Positions 44,646-56,899 of a stretch of DNA of 64,000 nt are shown in pieces. The position numbers and the translations under genes were made by a program. The stretch covers positions 12,175,607-12,239,606 of the forward strand of contig OY754968.1 in the NCBI GenBank assembly GCA_963576475.1, given 5' to 3'. This stretch comes from Molanna angustata. Taxonomy: Eukaryota > Arthropoda > Insecta > Trichoptera > Molannidae. Below the pieces are notes generated by a model that made no database searches, was not told where the DNA came from, and saw only the letters and a list, made by a program, of their open reading frames with translations. Every line of letters begins with the position of its first letter. The first letter of the stretch is position 1.

Positions 44646-44905
44646 ATGTAAATGTTTTTTAATCGTAAACAAATAAAAAAATAAATAAATAAATAAAAAA
44701 TACATATAAATAAATAAATAAATAAAAAATACATATTAATAAATAAATGAATAGATAAATAAATAAATAAATAGATAAATAAATAAATAAATAAATAAAT
44801 ATAAAATAAATAAATAAATAAGTCAATAAATAAATAAATAATTAAAAAATAAAATAAATAAATATATTATATTAATAAATAAATGAATAAATAAATAAGT
44901 AGGTT
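44646..44905. repeat. AAAT-type microsatellite tract
   Basis: About 240 bp dominated by AAATAAATAAAT, broken by ACATAT, AGATAAAT and AGTCAATA variants. It probably grew from A-rich retroelement tails. Confidence 0.9.
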
Positions 44906-44909
44906 TCCA

Positions 44910-45880
44910 AGTTAATAAAAATAATACACCTTTTTAGTAAATAATAATATTTCTCCTTTTCACAGGAGTGCTTGCACTCTGGTAAAGGACCATATGTTTT
45001 TTTGTGTTTTTTTATGTCTTATGATTCTGTTTTTTACGATATATATTATTATTTAAATTAAAAATAAATAAATTTTGTCGTTGGTAAGAATCGATTGTAT
45101 TTTGACAATATTCTCTAATAATTTTGCAATGACAATGACATGTTTTAAAAATAGGGGTCACCACATTCCTGTCTAGTCAATAATATTCTATCGATATTTT
45201 TTTTCTATTCTTAGCGCTTGCGAAATTTCACGCCCCTGAATCCTATTAATAAAGAAGCCGGTCGGATATAAAATAATTGAGACTTTAATTTCAATTTCAG
45301 TGAGTAATGGGATAAATTTAATTTCTCGTATACTCTAGGGTAGGGGATGTCCTGGGCAAGGACAAGGCAAGGGTGGTATAAAGGTGGCACTTGTGAGTAC
45401 CGTGCTGTAATGCGCAAAGTTTTATGATTGCATAATTTGGTAATTGCAACATCATGCAGTGAGGGTGACAATAATATTAATTGTAAGTCATTATTACAAT
45501 TCTCTCTTCCTAACTCAAAATTTAAATTGTGAAAACTAAACTAATTTGTCATAAAATAAATTTATTTTATATCACCATTCCTTTGTCTACTGAATTCATA
45601 ATATTCTGTAGGTATTAGTTTTACACTGATTTGTTACTGTACGTATGTAGATAGTATGTACATAGGTACATCATCAATAATAATTTGGTAGGTACAATTA
45701 AAATAAATCTAAAAAATTCAAATCGTCAAACGATTCCAAAAATATACAACCTTATTTTGATAACGAACCTACTTAAAGAGATTGGGTTCTAGTCGAATAC
45801 TCAATTTTTCAGAACGTGAAAGTATTGACATTGGACACTGTACATAGGTACTTTAGATTATGAAAACTATCATGTTAATA
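44910..45880. other. Unassigned stretch
   Basis: Nothing recognised. An 86-codon minus-strand frame at 45211-45471 shows no known motif. Confidence 0.35.
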
Positions 45881-45884
45881 ATAA

Positions 45885-46165
45885 TAGTAATAAAAAACTT
45901 TTATTGGGATATAACCACGTGGCGGACTTATTACCCGTAGGCAATTTCTCCCAGTCAACCACCATAGTAAATTCAATCAGTTACAGGAATAATAAGAAAT
46001 TAAAAATACAAAATAAATATATAAACAAAAATAAAAATGAAAAATAATAATACACCAGATAGCGACACTTTGTTGGATGGGGGATAGAAGAGGGAAAAGG
46101 ATAGAGGGACAAAGAGAAAAATTATTATATTTGTTTATATTATGTACAAAAAGATGTATAAATAA
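45885..46165 (-). repeat. LINE 3' UTR-type repeat
   Basis: Hairpin motif at 45920-45962 (GGCGGACTTATTACCCGTAG, GCAATTTCTCCCAGTCAACC), an A-rich stretch, then a purine-rich run GGGGGATAGAAGAGGGAAAA. Same layout as 33050-33250. Confidence 0.55.
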
Positions 46166-46306
46166 ATAAATAAAAAGACGTGAGTTTGTGGTTATGTGGA
46201 TAAAAAGTATGAATTCAGACGCTTTTTGAATGTTATCAAATTAGGGGCATCATGATAATATTTTGAACAGTTAAGAGAACACAAACAACTGATCCAAGAA
46301 TACAAG

Positions 46307-46380
46307 ATGACGTCCGAGAATAGAGGGCGATGGAGGCTAAAGTTAGAGGCCGATGCTCGATATGGGCTGTAGTGCCATTG
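46307..46380 (+). pseudogene. LINE tail, short
   Basis: SENRGRWRLKLEADARYGL then stop (46370-46372) and TGCCATTGG. It fits the DR..WR....EADA..GL end of LINE ORF2. Confidence 0.5.
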
Positions 46381-46619
46381 GAAGAATAAGAGAGAGATAG
46401 TTTTATAATTAAAAACGCCATGCTATCGAAATTATACCCGTTGATTTGATGTTAACAAAGCATGCTTAAAATTACGTAGTAGGTACCTACATATAGTTCA
46501 ATGGCTTAACATATTTAAGTATCACCTTGTGTAGTGGGGAGTAAAAATATGGTATAATATAGGTATTAATATGATTGAATATGTAGGGAAAAAACTTCAG
46601 ACCTAGTTTTAAGGGGGGG

Positions 46620-47288
46620 ACTGCTGCCAACGTACCTATTTTTCAATTTGATATACCATCATTATTTCTTATCAAATCGTTTTGAAAAAAATAATTTAGA
46701 CAGTTTGGGTATTTATAAAGAAAAATGTATCTTTACTTTTTGATAATATTTTGTATAAATTATTGTAGAAAAATAATGGCATACCCCGATTTTCAACGTT
46801 TATCTTATATTTTTAATAAAATATAAGGCGTAGTTCAACATATTTTTTTTAAATTAAAGAAGTCAAAAATATCTAGAAAAATACGATGTGACGTTGCATT
46901 AAAGCTTCAGGTTTAGAAAATAAACCTAAAAAACATTTATTTTCCATTCAGCGCCATTGCGAAATATAAGTTTTTTTGGTTTATTAACTTAACCTGATGC
47001 ATTAATGCAACGTTACATCGTATTTTTCTAGATATTTTGATCTTCTTTAATTTATAAAAAAAATATAATGCTCTATACCTTATAGTTTTTTTAGAAATTT
47101 AAGATAAATGTCAAAAATTGGGGTATGCTTATTATTTTCCTACAAGAATATATACAGAATATAATAAAAAAATAAGGTATATTTTTATTTATTAATATCC
47201 AAACTAACTAGTTTATTTTTTTCAAAATGATTCGTTTTGTAGTAATGACGCAAATTCAAATTGAAAAAATAGGTACGTTGGCAGCAGT
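46620..47288. mobile_element. Long foldback element, copy 2 (669 bp)
   Basis: Inverted arms of about 320 bp. Left end ACTGCTGCCAACGTACCTAT, TTTTCAATTTGATAT. Right end CAAATTGAAAAAATAGGTACG, TTGGCAGCAGT. The 13 terminal bases pair perfectly. Strong inner pairing includes ATATCTAGAAAAATACGATG with CATCGTATTTTTCTAGATAT. Homologous throughout to 43763-44406. No TSD I can define: the left flank is a G run, the right flank AACAAG. No open frame. Confidence 0.9.
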
Positions 47289-47607
47289 AACAAGTTAAGC
47301 AAACTGCTCGTATGGAGGAGGATGTGAGATTTGGCATATTTATGTTCATATGGAGGAGTGTAGAAAACTATAATATATATACATAAATGATATAACAACA
47401 TATTTCACGCCAAACCTTACATTGTTTACTTTCATACTGCCAATGTCAAACATGATATGTCAATCGCAGTTGTTTTAATTATTCAAATACTTGACATTTT
47501 AAAGAAAAATATATAATCTTCTGTGAAACAATATAAATGGTAGATACTTTAAACAAATTCCCTATGCGATACGAGAAAAGAAAAGTTTATAAACCTTGAT
47601 AGATCTA

Positions 47608-47790
47608 GGGAGCAAGTCTGGTTCGACCGGCGAAATCAAAACCTTCGTGATTACCCAAATTATGGATATAATTATCACATGGAGCTCTATGACATCTAAA
47701 GATATTATAGAACTCCATATAATAATAATATCCGTGATATGGGTAATCGTAAGGGTTAAGATTTCGCCGGTTGGACCAGACTTGCCCCCC
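47608..47790. mobile_element. Hairpin MITE, GGGGGGCAAGTC family, complete
   Basis: 183 bp. Left GGGAGCAAGTCTGGTTCGAC, CGGCGAAATC, TTCGTGATTACCC. Right GGGTAATCGTAAGGGTT, GATTTCGCCGGTTGGACCAG, ACTTGCCCCCC. Flanked by TA on both sides (47606-47607 and 47791-47792), as expected for a Tc1/mariner-type mover. The core TATGGAG.TCTAT...ATAGAACTCCATA pairs across the centre. Non-coding; the 65-codon frame across it is an accident. Confidence 0.9.
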
Positions 47791-47799
47791 TAGTTTAAT

Positions 47800-48590
47800 G
47801 ACTTATCAAACATAAAGAATAATGAATTTCTGTCGAATTTTGACATTTGAACGATCACATGTTTAAATATATAGGTAATACTTATGTGTAATATAAATGA
47901 ATTTATGAAATTAACAACAGTTGATTGTCAAAAGTATCTGTTAAAGGACTGTATTTACACTGGGGTTCACTGGACCGAGTAATAAACACGGGAGGGATGT
48001 GTAATGCTGTACATCTGAGCGTGAAAAATTGTCCACATGTTCATTTCAAATACTCGTCATGAATAGCACCTACCAGTGTTATAATACCAAGTATTGTCGA
48101 TTACCACTGCACTGTCCCGTCCCTTGTATGTCAAACACTTCAAAACTCATCACATTTATTTGATTTATTACAACGTTCATCTTTATTAATCAAACATTTT
48201 CAAAATCACCTACTATTTTCACCATTAAAAATACTAAGTATTATTTTCCTTTTTGATCGCCAAATATTGTATCTCCATTTGGATTTGCAATTTAAAGGAC
48301 CTACTTTAATTCTTAACAGGTTCATTCATACATATATTACACTCATATTCTTATCAACAAGCCTTACCATTATGTCCTACCTATATTCTTAAGGCCCTTG
48401 TATACCTTGAGAATACAGATGTAGGTACACAAATATTATATATTTCATAGGGTCGTATTATTTAAGAATAATGTAAGAACAAGTTGAGGTGCAGTGAGCA
48501 GTATTCTCGCAGTACGGTACCTTACCGTTTTCTCATATTTTTCTCAAATAACTCTTTTAATACGAACCTTAGGTATTATACAAGTATATC
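47800..48590. other. Unassigned stretch
   Basis: Nothing recognised. Confidence 0.35.
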
Positions 48591-48593
48591 CTA

Positions 48594-48790
48594 CTTCTCG
48601 TGCAACTAACAGGTATCTACTATGTCAAAAATTAATTCATCATGAACCCAATAACTAGTTGTAACATTCTGGAGACTTGCGATATTAATCGTCCCATAGA
48701 TCCAGACTGAAAACACAATTAAAAATTGTGTTTCCACCGGGAATCGAACCCGGTACCTCAGGATCAGCAGTCAGATACCTAATCAACTAA
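48594..48790 (-). repeat. SINE-A, near complete
   Basis: CTTCTCGTGCAACTAACAGG, CATGAACCCAATAACTAGTT, ATTAATCGTCCCATAGATCC, AGACTGAAAACACAATTAAA, reversed B box GGAATCGAACC (48740-48750), then CAGCAGTCAGATACCTAATC. The A box is partly mutated (CAACTAAATATGC instead of CAACTGAGCCACG). Confidence 0.85.
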
Positions 48791-48799
48791 ATATGCACA

Positions 48800-49895
48800 C
48801 TAAATCATCTTCTCGTGTATGAAACACGAAAAATATTAAATATAACCAAATCTGTGAAATAAAACTTTTTCTTGAAGAAAATGTAAAATTCAGTGGTATT
48901 ATATTATAATAGGTAGCAAAAATAGTAATTAAAATATTAAAATAGTGAAATCGCCGTAAATTTACATATTTTCTTTCGATTGAAGTAAAAATCTAGGTAG
49001 GTACAACTTCATATTTTTGATTACTAACAATAAAAAATAAAAATGGTTTGATTAAAACTAATTTTACAAGAAAATTTATAAACTAATTCAAATTTCAAAA
49101 AACTCACGCAATAGAAAAAAGTTGTAAATTTACTATTTAACCTACAATAACTATAGCATCTTAAAAAAATATGAGTACCTACCTACATTGAATATACTAT
49201 ACACACGTGTTATTCTAAAATATTATACAATAATTGACAAATAGCATAACCTTAAAATTCAAAATATTGATATTGCAGTGTTATTATATATCATAATAAC
49301 AATATAGGTTAAGTAATTGCATTGGCTTCAATCCAATGAAGTTTTAGATTAAAATAATTCAGATTTGTGTTCTTCATCTACTTATCTGAAAAATTTCTTG
49401 ACCCGAAAGCCTGACTCAACATCTTGGATAATTTTTCTCGTAGGTGACAAAAAAGAAGGCTCCAGATTCATCGATTTCAAACATATTTAGGCATGTTGAC
49501 GAGCACGGGCTCAAATCGGTAGCAAAATAACTCTCATCTTTATAGGTTTTATTTTTTTTATTCAATATTTTCAAACTAAAAGTAACGATGCTTATAATTT
49601 GCTCTGGATGACTTAAATTGAGCGTAAAAGAGAGACAAAAATTATAAAAAAAACAATATTGTTTCATGAGAGCACCTATTTTATTGACAAATGTATTAAC
49701 GACATGTCAATCGGAAATGTGTTCTTCTAATACTAACACGCATTGAGGAACTAAGTTTTTAAAGTAGGTATATAAACCTACTTGATTATAAATTGTAAGG
49801 AATCAGACGTCTTCAATACCATTAATTTTGTTTTTTTAAACGTATTTAGTTGAAACCTGCAAACCATAAAAAATAACACTTTTCACAAAGCAAAA
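48800..49895. other. Unassigned AT-rich stretch
   Basis: Nothing recognised; the 83-codon minus-strand frame at 49416-49667 has no known motif. Confidence 0.35.
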
Positions 49896-49898
49896 AGT

Positions 49899-50266
49899 GG
49901 GGGGCAAGTCTGTGGCCTTACTCTTGATTGCAAATCCTATCCCAATTTCAATGTTTTCGCTAAGAACTTACCTATATTATTTTTAATTTTTTTTAATCTA
50001 ATTAATAATCATAATGTAAGCAGTCTACAAGTAAGTTAAGTTCTAAACGCAAATTCGAAATTGGGATCGAATTCGAGTGTCAATAGTAAGGCTACTAGTC
50101 AATCGTCGAAATCAAAACCCTCCATGTTTACCCATATCATGAATATAATTATTATATGGAGTTCTATAAATTCTTAAGATGTTATAGAAATCCATATGAT
50201 AATTATATCCATGATATAGGTAAACATGGAGGGTTTTGATTTCGACGATTGACTAGACTTGCCCCC
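49899..50266. mobile_element. Fused double-hairpin MITE, GGGGGGCAAGTC family
   Basis: Two hairpins share one pair of outer ends. Hairpin 1 (49899-50095): GGGGGGCAAGTCTGTGGCCT, TACTC..., CCCAATTTC... pairs with GAAATTGGGATCGAATTC, AATAGTAAGGCTAC. Hairpin 2 (50096-50266): TAGTCAATCGTCGAAATCAA, AACCCTCCATGTTTACCC pairs with GGTAAACATGGAGGGTTTTG, ATTTCGACGATTGACTAGAC, TTGCCCCC. Hairpin 1 lacks its right terminus and hairpin 2 its left terminus. No coding content. Confidence 0.88.
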
Positions 50267-50269
50267 GTG

Positions 50270-51290
50270 TATACACTGTTATCGAGGTTTTAAAATGATC
50301 CTAAATCTTTAACTGTAGGTACCTACTTATAATAATTAAAATATGTAATGTATTTAATATCCTTCAATTTAAATATATCTGCAAGTTCCTATTAGTATAA
50401 AGTATCTCAGTAAGTACCTACTTTAAAGATTTCAAATAATAAGGGATCGGTTTTCGTATTAAGAAGAGTAGGTACTCATAAGACATTTTCTATACCTTAT
50501 ATAAAGTTTATTTTCCATCAACAAACAGAAAAAGTAATTTACATATTATTGTATACTTTTCTTCATTTGTTTTAAGGGTGTCGGCTGCGTATTGAAGTAT
50601 GAGATGGGATGGTTTAAGGGTGGGTGGTATGAATATTTGATAACCGTTTCAGTGACAAATAAATGCCCCGGGGAGATACTAACTTGTCTCGACTTCTCTT
50701 AATGTCTTTCCCGATCTCCTTACCATCTTCATAATATCACACACAGTGAGTAGGTACTTATTGCGAAAGTTCGGTAAACACGTTATACAGGTATGCATGC
50801 AAATTAGTATAATTAAACTAACGCAAAAAAAATCTTAGCCATTTTTTTTATAAAATAAATGTTTTTATAAGTATATATACTTATGATGATTTTGTAACAA
50901 ATACATTAATCATTTAACACTGTTCACATAACATATTTTTTGTATTTAAAATAATAAAAACAAAATAAACCTTGATCAAATTTTTGTATTTTCGACATTC
51001 AATGCTTATTCAATGAGTTATACAGTCTATACAATTGATAAAACAGACAATGTTACATTGCTTTATTAATGAACCAGTGAAAACTCCACGCATTATTAAA
51101 TAGGATTATTACTATTGATTACAAATAATGTATAATTAATTTACTAGTAACTAGTAACACTAAAATAAGACAGCTGATTAAATCAAAGTAGATACTAGGA
51201 AAGATAGATGGGTCCTAAACGCACTGAGAGAGCTCGCTAGTGTATTAAAAAGAGCATTATACACCGTGCAAGCACGGTACACTAAAACAT
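50270..51290. other. Unassigned AT-rich stretch
   Basis: Nothing recognised. ACACCGTGCAAGCACGGTAC at about 51260-51280 is a short palindrome. Confidence 0.35.
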
Positions 51291-51293
51291 TCA

Positions 51294-51350
51294 GAGTGTA
51301 GTTTTTATTACACGTAGGAGTGTAATTTTTATTACACTTAGAAGTGTAAA
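51294..51350. repeat. Short tandem repeat, 24-bp period
   Basis: GAGTGTAGTTTTTATTACAC, GTAG then GAGTGTAATTTTTATTACAC, TTAG then GAAGTGTA. Each unit is itself close to palindromic (AGTGTAA...TTACACT). Confidence 0.75.
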
Positions 51351-51359
51351 AAGTGTAGG

Positions 51360-54240
51360 GATATCTGTTTGTTCTGATCGGACATCAATTCATAACTGTA
51401 ATATTTTTTAGTAGGAGTTTTAAGTGGTGTTCTACTTTGTATGGAGCAAATTTATGTATTATATTGAACAGGTTCAAATTTACAAAACTATGTTTAAATT
51501 TCTCACCCTTGAGATTGTGTTGAGATGTGTGCTTTTTTAATAGTCCAATATTAAATGACCTTGCTACTTTCCGATTTTAATTCATTGAATTAATTCACGT
51601 CTATTATTTGTATGACCAAATAAGCTAGTATCGGAAATGACTTCGGTAGATCTATTTCTATGAATAAAATTTTGTAACTATTTTATTGATAAATAAATAT
51701 ATTAGAATAACACGACTTCTTTGTTGACTGTATGTATCAGTCTGCAGCCCTCCGCATATCCATTGTTGTATTGACATATTCAAATGACATCATTTTCACA
51801 TCTCTATTTAGGGGCTCCTATACGGTTATAGCTGGGATGAAGACTGCCTATCAACTTCATATATGAATCGCATTCAGCAATCTTCAACCGGCTATACACC
51901 TCCCCTCTCTTCCTCGCTGACATATCACCAGACTCGACTTAGACTTTCTGTCATATTCCCGGTTTGGTCTCCTATCATTGAATGTCATTCAATCATATAA
52001 GCTTATACAGAGACACCCGAACAAAGGTGAAGTGGCTCAGATGAAAATTGTATTTGCTGACAAAAGCAATACACAAAATAAATATCTACGCATTATTTCC
52101 TCTCGCTTTCCCCTTTTAAAGACACACAACATATATATGTATGTACAATACACACAGTCTATTTCGTTACACTTATTCTCATTTCAGGAAAATACGAACA
52201 ATATCATTTCGAAAGCAGGTGCCCTCTATCTCCCGTGTACATATTTGCATAAAACATACCTATAACTAGTTATATTAAACACTAATCCTACCATTTTCTT
52301 CCTACATAAACCTACATCCACAGCATAAAATAGGTCAGTAGGAACTTAATAATGTATAAAATATTCATACATCAATAGGTGTTTTCATACATGGAATTAA
52401 TCAGCAAAGAATAATAAATTATTTGAAGTGTAAAAAGAGATCGTAAGTATGTTATTTCAATGTTATATCAAATATTTATAAATCGATGTTATTCTTAATC
52501 AAAATCAATTTCAGTAACAAATAAATAAAATTAATAAACCAATAAATTAATAAACCATTAAGTTATTTAAATATAAAGTATGGTGGTTTAATTTTAGTAA
52601 TTAGATTAATTGGGGGAATTTATGTAAGTTTATTATGTAATAGTAAACGAAAAAATCTCCTTTGTTCTATAAATAAAAATGTTGAAATATATTTTCAAAA
52701 ATAAATTAGGTAATTATAATTAAAGTAGATGTTCATCGTTGTTCAGTGATTAAAATATCATCACAGTAATTAAGAGTCGAAAATTTTTTAAGTATATTAT
52801 TATTTATTTTAGTTTCGAATAACATAAAAATAGTGGACTAATTAAAAAATAATTTATTTTCAATTTCCATATAAATATTAATAAAAATAGAGGAGGTACC
52901 TAACTTCTCTTTTTTTATACAATTTCTAGTATAAACTTCTTAAAAAAAAACAATATAATTTATATGGAGGTTCGTAGATATTTTCCTACAAAATAATTCA
53001 ATGATATTGAGTAGTTAAAAACGTTTACCACGCCACACATCGGACAGTAGCGCAAGTTTTTGATATCGAGTATGTAAACGTTTGATGTCAAGTTGACTAG
53101 ATGTGGCATCGATATTTTTGTCATTTATCTATTGTGATTATTTTAACAGAATGATTATAGTTTTCAGTAGTTAGTTAACGTTAATTGAAATAACATGTAT
53201 TAGGTATCTATTTATATATTAGATAACATTTATGTTTCCAAACATTGCTCTAAGACAACAGTTTTCGTATCTTTGATACAAGTTTATTCCAAAACAAAAT
53301 TAAAATAGTGATTTATTTTAAAAAGTTATCATAATAAATCCGCAAAAAAAGATTTTTTTATCGGTATCATAATTTTTAGCCGAGGCTTTGTTTTTTTTTG
53401 TCACGATGTACTTGGGAGTCTGTGACATACATATTTTCTAAAAATCAAAGATAAAACAGTTCAATCTCAAAAAGCCATATCTCCAGAACGGGCGATTATT
53501 GGTCATTATTTATTCACCTTTTTTCATAATTTTTCATTCTCTATCACAAAAAATATCAACGAAAGACATCAACCTGTATTACATTTCTGAAATTGTATGA
53601 ATCGTATTTAGTCTATTAATTAAACTGTTAATAAATATATGAACATGTCTTATGACTTTCTTTTTAAGAGCACTGAATTATATTATATTACATCCAAAAT
53701 CTCGTATATCCGTGTTTACACCCTATTTAATCTGATGCTAGCATTTATTCAAAAGAAGTACTTAATACATGTTTATTGTATTTATCAAAATAATGCCTTT
53801 TTACACAATAATAGTTCCCCTTTCCTTGCTATGGCATCATATCATTTATCAAAATATTGATACATATGTAAACGTAATAGACCATTAAATAATATGAAAA
53901 ATATGTATTATGTCATCGAAGCCTATTATGTTTAAGAATGTGAGTGTGCAATGCAATTCCCTTGCACGCGCCTATGTCATTACAGGAACTGTATTCTTAC
54001 TTATCCCATAACAAATAAATCATCCCTTAGCTTCAACTGGATAATGCTATCATTTATTCTATACTCAGAGGGATCCCGCCTTAGAGGGATAGTGCCTATT
54101 ATGTAATCTGTAGTTAATAGAGAAAATATCATGCAACGTATGAGTTAATAAATACAAAAAAATATCTGAAACATTTAAAAATTAAATAAATCATAACACG
54201 ATTTTAAAATAATGGATGTTTGATTAACATAAAAAACAAG
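51360..54240. other. Long unassigned AT-rich stretch
   Basis: No gene recognised. Frames of 73-95 codons at 51978-52265 and 53639-53860 lack motifs. 53022-53112 has small inverted matches (AAACGTTTAC/GTAAACGTTT; CCACACATCG/AGATGTGG) that may be a worn hairpin. Confidence 0.35.
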
Positions 54241-54244
54241 TTTT

Positions 54245-54559
54245 AAAAAACAAATTGTAGATTTTTAGATTTACGGTCTTATTTCAGCGTTATAAAATAT
54301 CAACTTGGACTAAATGGAATAGGAACGTACCTATACTGGCCGGAACGTTTTTAAAAAGTTACTAAATTAGACGTTTTTTGAATAATTATAAAAATGATGA
54401 AAATTTCATAATTTTTACTATTATTCATAATAAGTCTGATTCAGTAAGTTTTTAAGAAGATTCCGACCAAAATAGGAACGTTCCTATACCATTTAGTCCA
54501 AATTTATACTTTATAACGCTGAAATAAGACCGTAAATCTAAAGTCTGCAATTTTTGAAC
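54245..54559. mobile_element. Foldback element, about 315 bp
   Basis: Arms of about 100 bp. Left AGATTTACGGTCTTATTTCA, GCGTTATAAA, TTGGACTAAATGG, ATAGGAACGTACCTAT. Right ATAGGAACGTTCCTATACCA, TTTAGTCCAAAT, TTTATAACGCTGAAATAAGA, CCGTAAATCT. The central ~110 bp is AT-rich and unpaired. Non-coding. Confidence 0.87.
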
Positions 54560-54564
54560 GTTTC

Positions 54565-56465
54565 TAATTTAGTTACAATAGTTACTGAATACGGGGTAAT
54601 ATTCCTTAGACGTAAAAAAACGAAATTATTTAAGGGGTGAAAAAATCAACCGAAATACTAACCTGTTATACTATAACACTTGGAAAAAAAAAAAACGTTC
54701 TTCAAATCAACACATATGTTATCCATTTGATCGCGTGCTATAATGCCACACATGATCAGGTTATATGACTAAAATGGTATGAAGTATGCATCACGCAGAT
54801 GGTCAATGTGGTGCGTGTTTATTAAGAGCCTATTAAAATCTTGCTAATAGAAGATTGTTTATCAAAAAAGTACAGCGAGTTTATGACTTTATGATGTGTT
54901 TATTTGTCGAGCAATCATAAATGTCTTAAAGCAGATCGCTTGCATCTTGTTATCATCAAATTTGTATATTCAATTTTAATGGTTGGGAAATTAAGTTATT
55001 GATTTAATGGCGTCTTCTGTTTTATATTAAACAAAGAAATCGTTTAGAAAAATAGCTTTGAGTGGAGAAAGATATCTGTACTCGTTTATGTTTATACTAT
55101 TAAATACACATAAAGTTGTGTTGAAATAATAATATTTATCATAGAGGGACAACGAAATTATTGAATTGATCGCGTCACAAAAGAAGTGTTTCATTTCATT
55201 TCATATTTGAAATAATTTACCATTTACAACCCAAATGAAAATCAAATTGGTTTATTTATTTATTTATAATAAACATGACATTTTACATAAAGAGGTTTGA
55301 CAACAATAATAAATGTTTGCATACAATATTTTTTTTTTGTTTGTGCCAATAATTTTTCGCATCGTTTGGTAAAAACTAAAATAACTGACGAGCAAAGAAA
55401 GAGAGAGAGAGATAGACGCAATACTCGTTTAGTCTTGCAAATAAAATGCCTTTGCAATATTAGTAATTTAAAAAAAAACTCACTCTTAGAGATATTCTTG
55501 TATAACACAACCTGTCATGCTAGACAAAAAGGCTACTACCATCACTGCTAAACATTTTTTTTATTTATTTGAAAAAATGGGCAACGTACAATAATATTTT
55601 TTTAAACAAATATAAAAAATGAGAATAGCAACATAAGTAAATTGTAACTTAATCAGCCCACCTTTGATTTCATGTTGCATTGTACTCACTGCTGGTAATA
55701 AAACAATTAATTATTCCTGTCTAACGTAGCTCCTGAAAAGATTCCTGGACATACAGAATATGTCCACGGACCTGATCTGAACATAATAAATAATTAATGT
55801 AATTAATAAGTCAATAGTTAGTATTTGATTTAATTCCTTTTTACTCCTCACTAACCAAAGGGGATATAGTGGGGAGTTATGATTTCGCAATTTTTAAGGC
55901 TATTTTTTTTAAGATTATCAACTAGTATCATGCTGAGATTGTATTTTGAAAGTTTCATCACAATGTATCTGTGTGTGTGTGTGCTATGTGCTGTGTGCAG
56001 TGTGCAATATGCAGTGTGCTATGTACGGCGTGTTAATTTTTACTTTATCGATTATAGACTAAAATACTAATTCGATTCTTTTCAAATTTTGCAAATATGT
56101 ATATCTAATACTCACATAGATCTCATTAGATTTTGAAGGATATCTGAATAGTGCTTCTCAATTTTTTTTAATGTCAAATATTTCAAAGTGACCCCAAGCT
56201 CAGGAAATTTAAAATTTGATATTTTTATTTTCAAATTGATAAAAATACACATCACTTTTATAAAATGGCATTGAAGAGTTATCAAGTTTTCGTAATAAAA
56301 TATTTAAATAAAAAACAATTTATCAAACTCATTTCATGAAAATGCTGAATATTTTACATACAAAATTTGAATAATTTATAAAATTACTTGATAGCGAGGA
56401 GTTTAGCGTTGGCCACAACCCACTCGTTTTTTATTGTTTACATATGTGACTTATGAATGATCACA
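54565..56465. other. Unassigned stretch with simple repeats
   Basis: TG/GTGC-rich run at 55968-56030 (GTGTGTGTGTGCTATGTGCT and on). 55842-55876 has a small hairpin ACTCCTCACTA...TAGTGGGGAGT resembling 37318. Nothing coding recognised. Confidence 0.35.
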
Positions 56466-56471
56466 ACAAAT

Positions 56472-56890
56472 TAAAGGAAGTCAAAGTTGCCATTCATAAC
56501 GCTATCGTAGTGCCAACCTTGACGTATGCAAGTAATACTTTGACATGGCAGAAGACCCACGAAAGCAGAATAAATGCAATTGAAATGAAATCGTTAAAAA
56601 GAACGATGTATGACAGGGTAAAAAATGAGGACATAACGAAATAATGTAAGTTGAAGAAAGATTTTACACATTGAGATGGTTTGGCCATATGGGGAGAATG
56701 AATGAGGAACGCCTGACTAAGAAAATATACAGTGCGGACAGGAATCGAAAGAGAGGTCGATTTCGCCCAAGAAAGAGATAGCACGAACGTGTGAACGATA
56801 TTCTGAAAGACGGAAATTAGACGATACATGAATGTTGACGAGGCGATGGATGCGGTGAGGGACATGGCGTGATGGTTTGTATGTATGTAT
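56472..56890 (+). pseudogene. LINE 3' fragment (SAYP family), decayed
   Basis: KVAIHNAIVVPTLTYASNTL, RINAIEMKSLKRTMYDRVKN, a stop, then LRWFGHMGRMNEERLTKKIY in another frame, and a shortened end with GACATGGCGTGATGG and a (TGTA)n tail. About 90 bp of coding sequence near the 3' end is deleted relative to 34982-35532. A loose flanking match (ATCACAACAAA / ATCACAAAAC) may be its TSD. Confidence 0.75.
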
Positions 56891-56899
56891 GATAACATC

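Noticed and set aside
44646..44905. Regulatory or replication-origin AT element
   Set aside because: It is a plain AAAT-type microsatellite, most simply explained by expansion of an A-rich retroelement tail.
47596..47793. 65-codon protein
   Set aside because: It covers the complete hairpin MITE from end to end and is non-coding.
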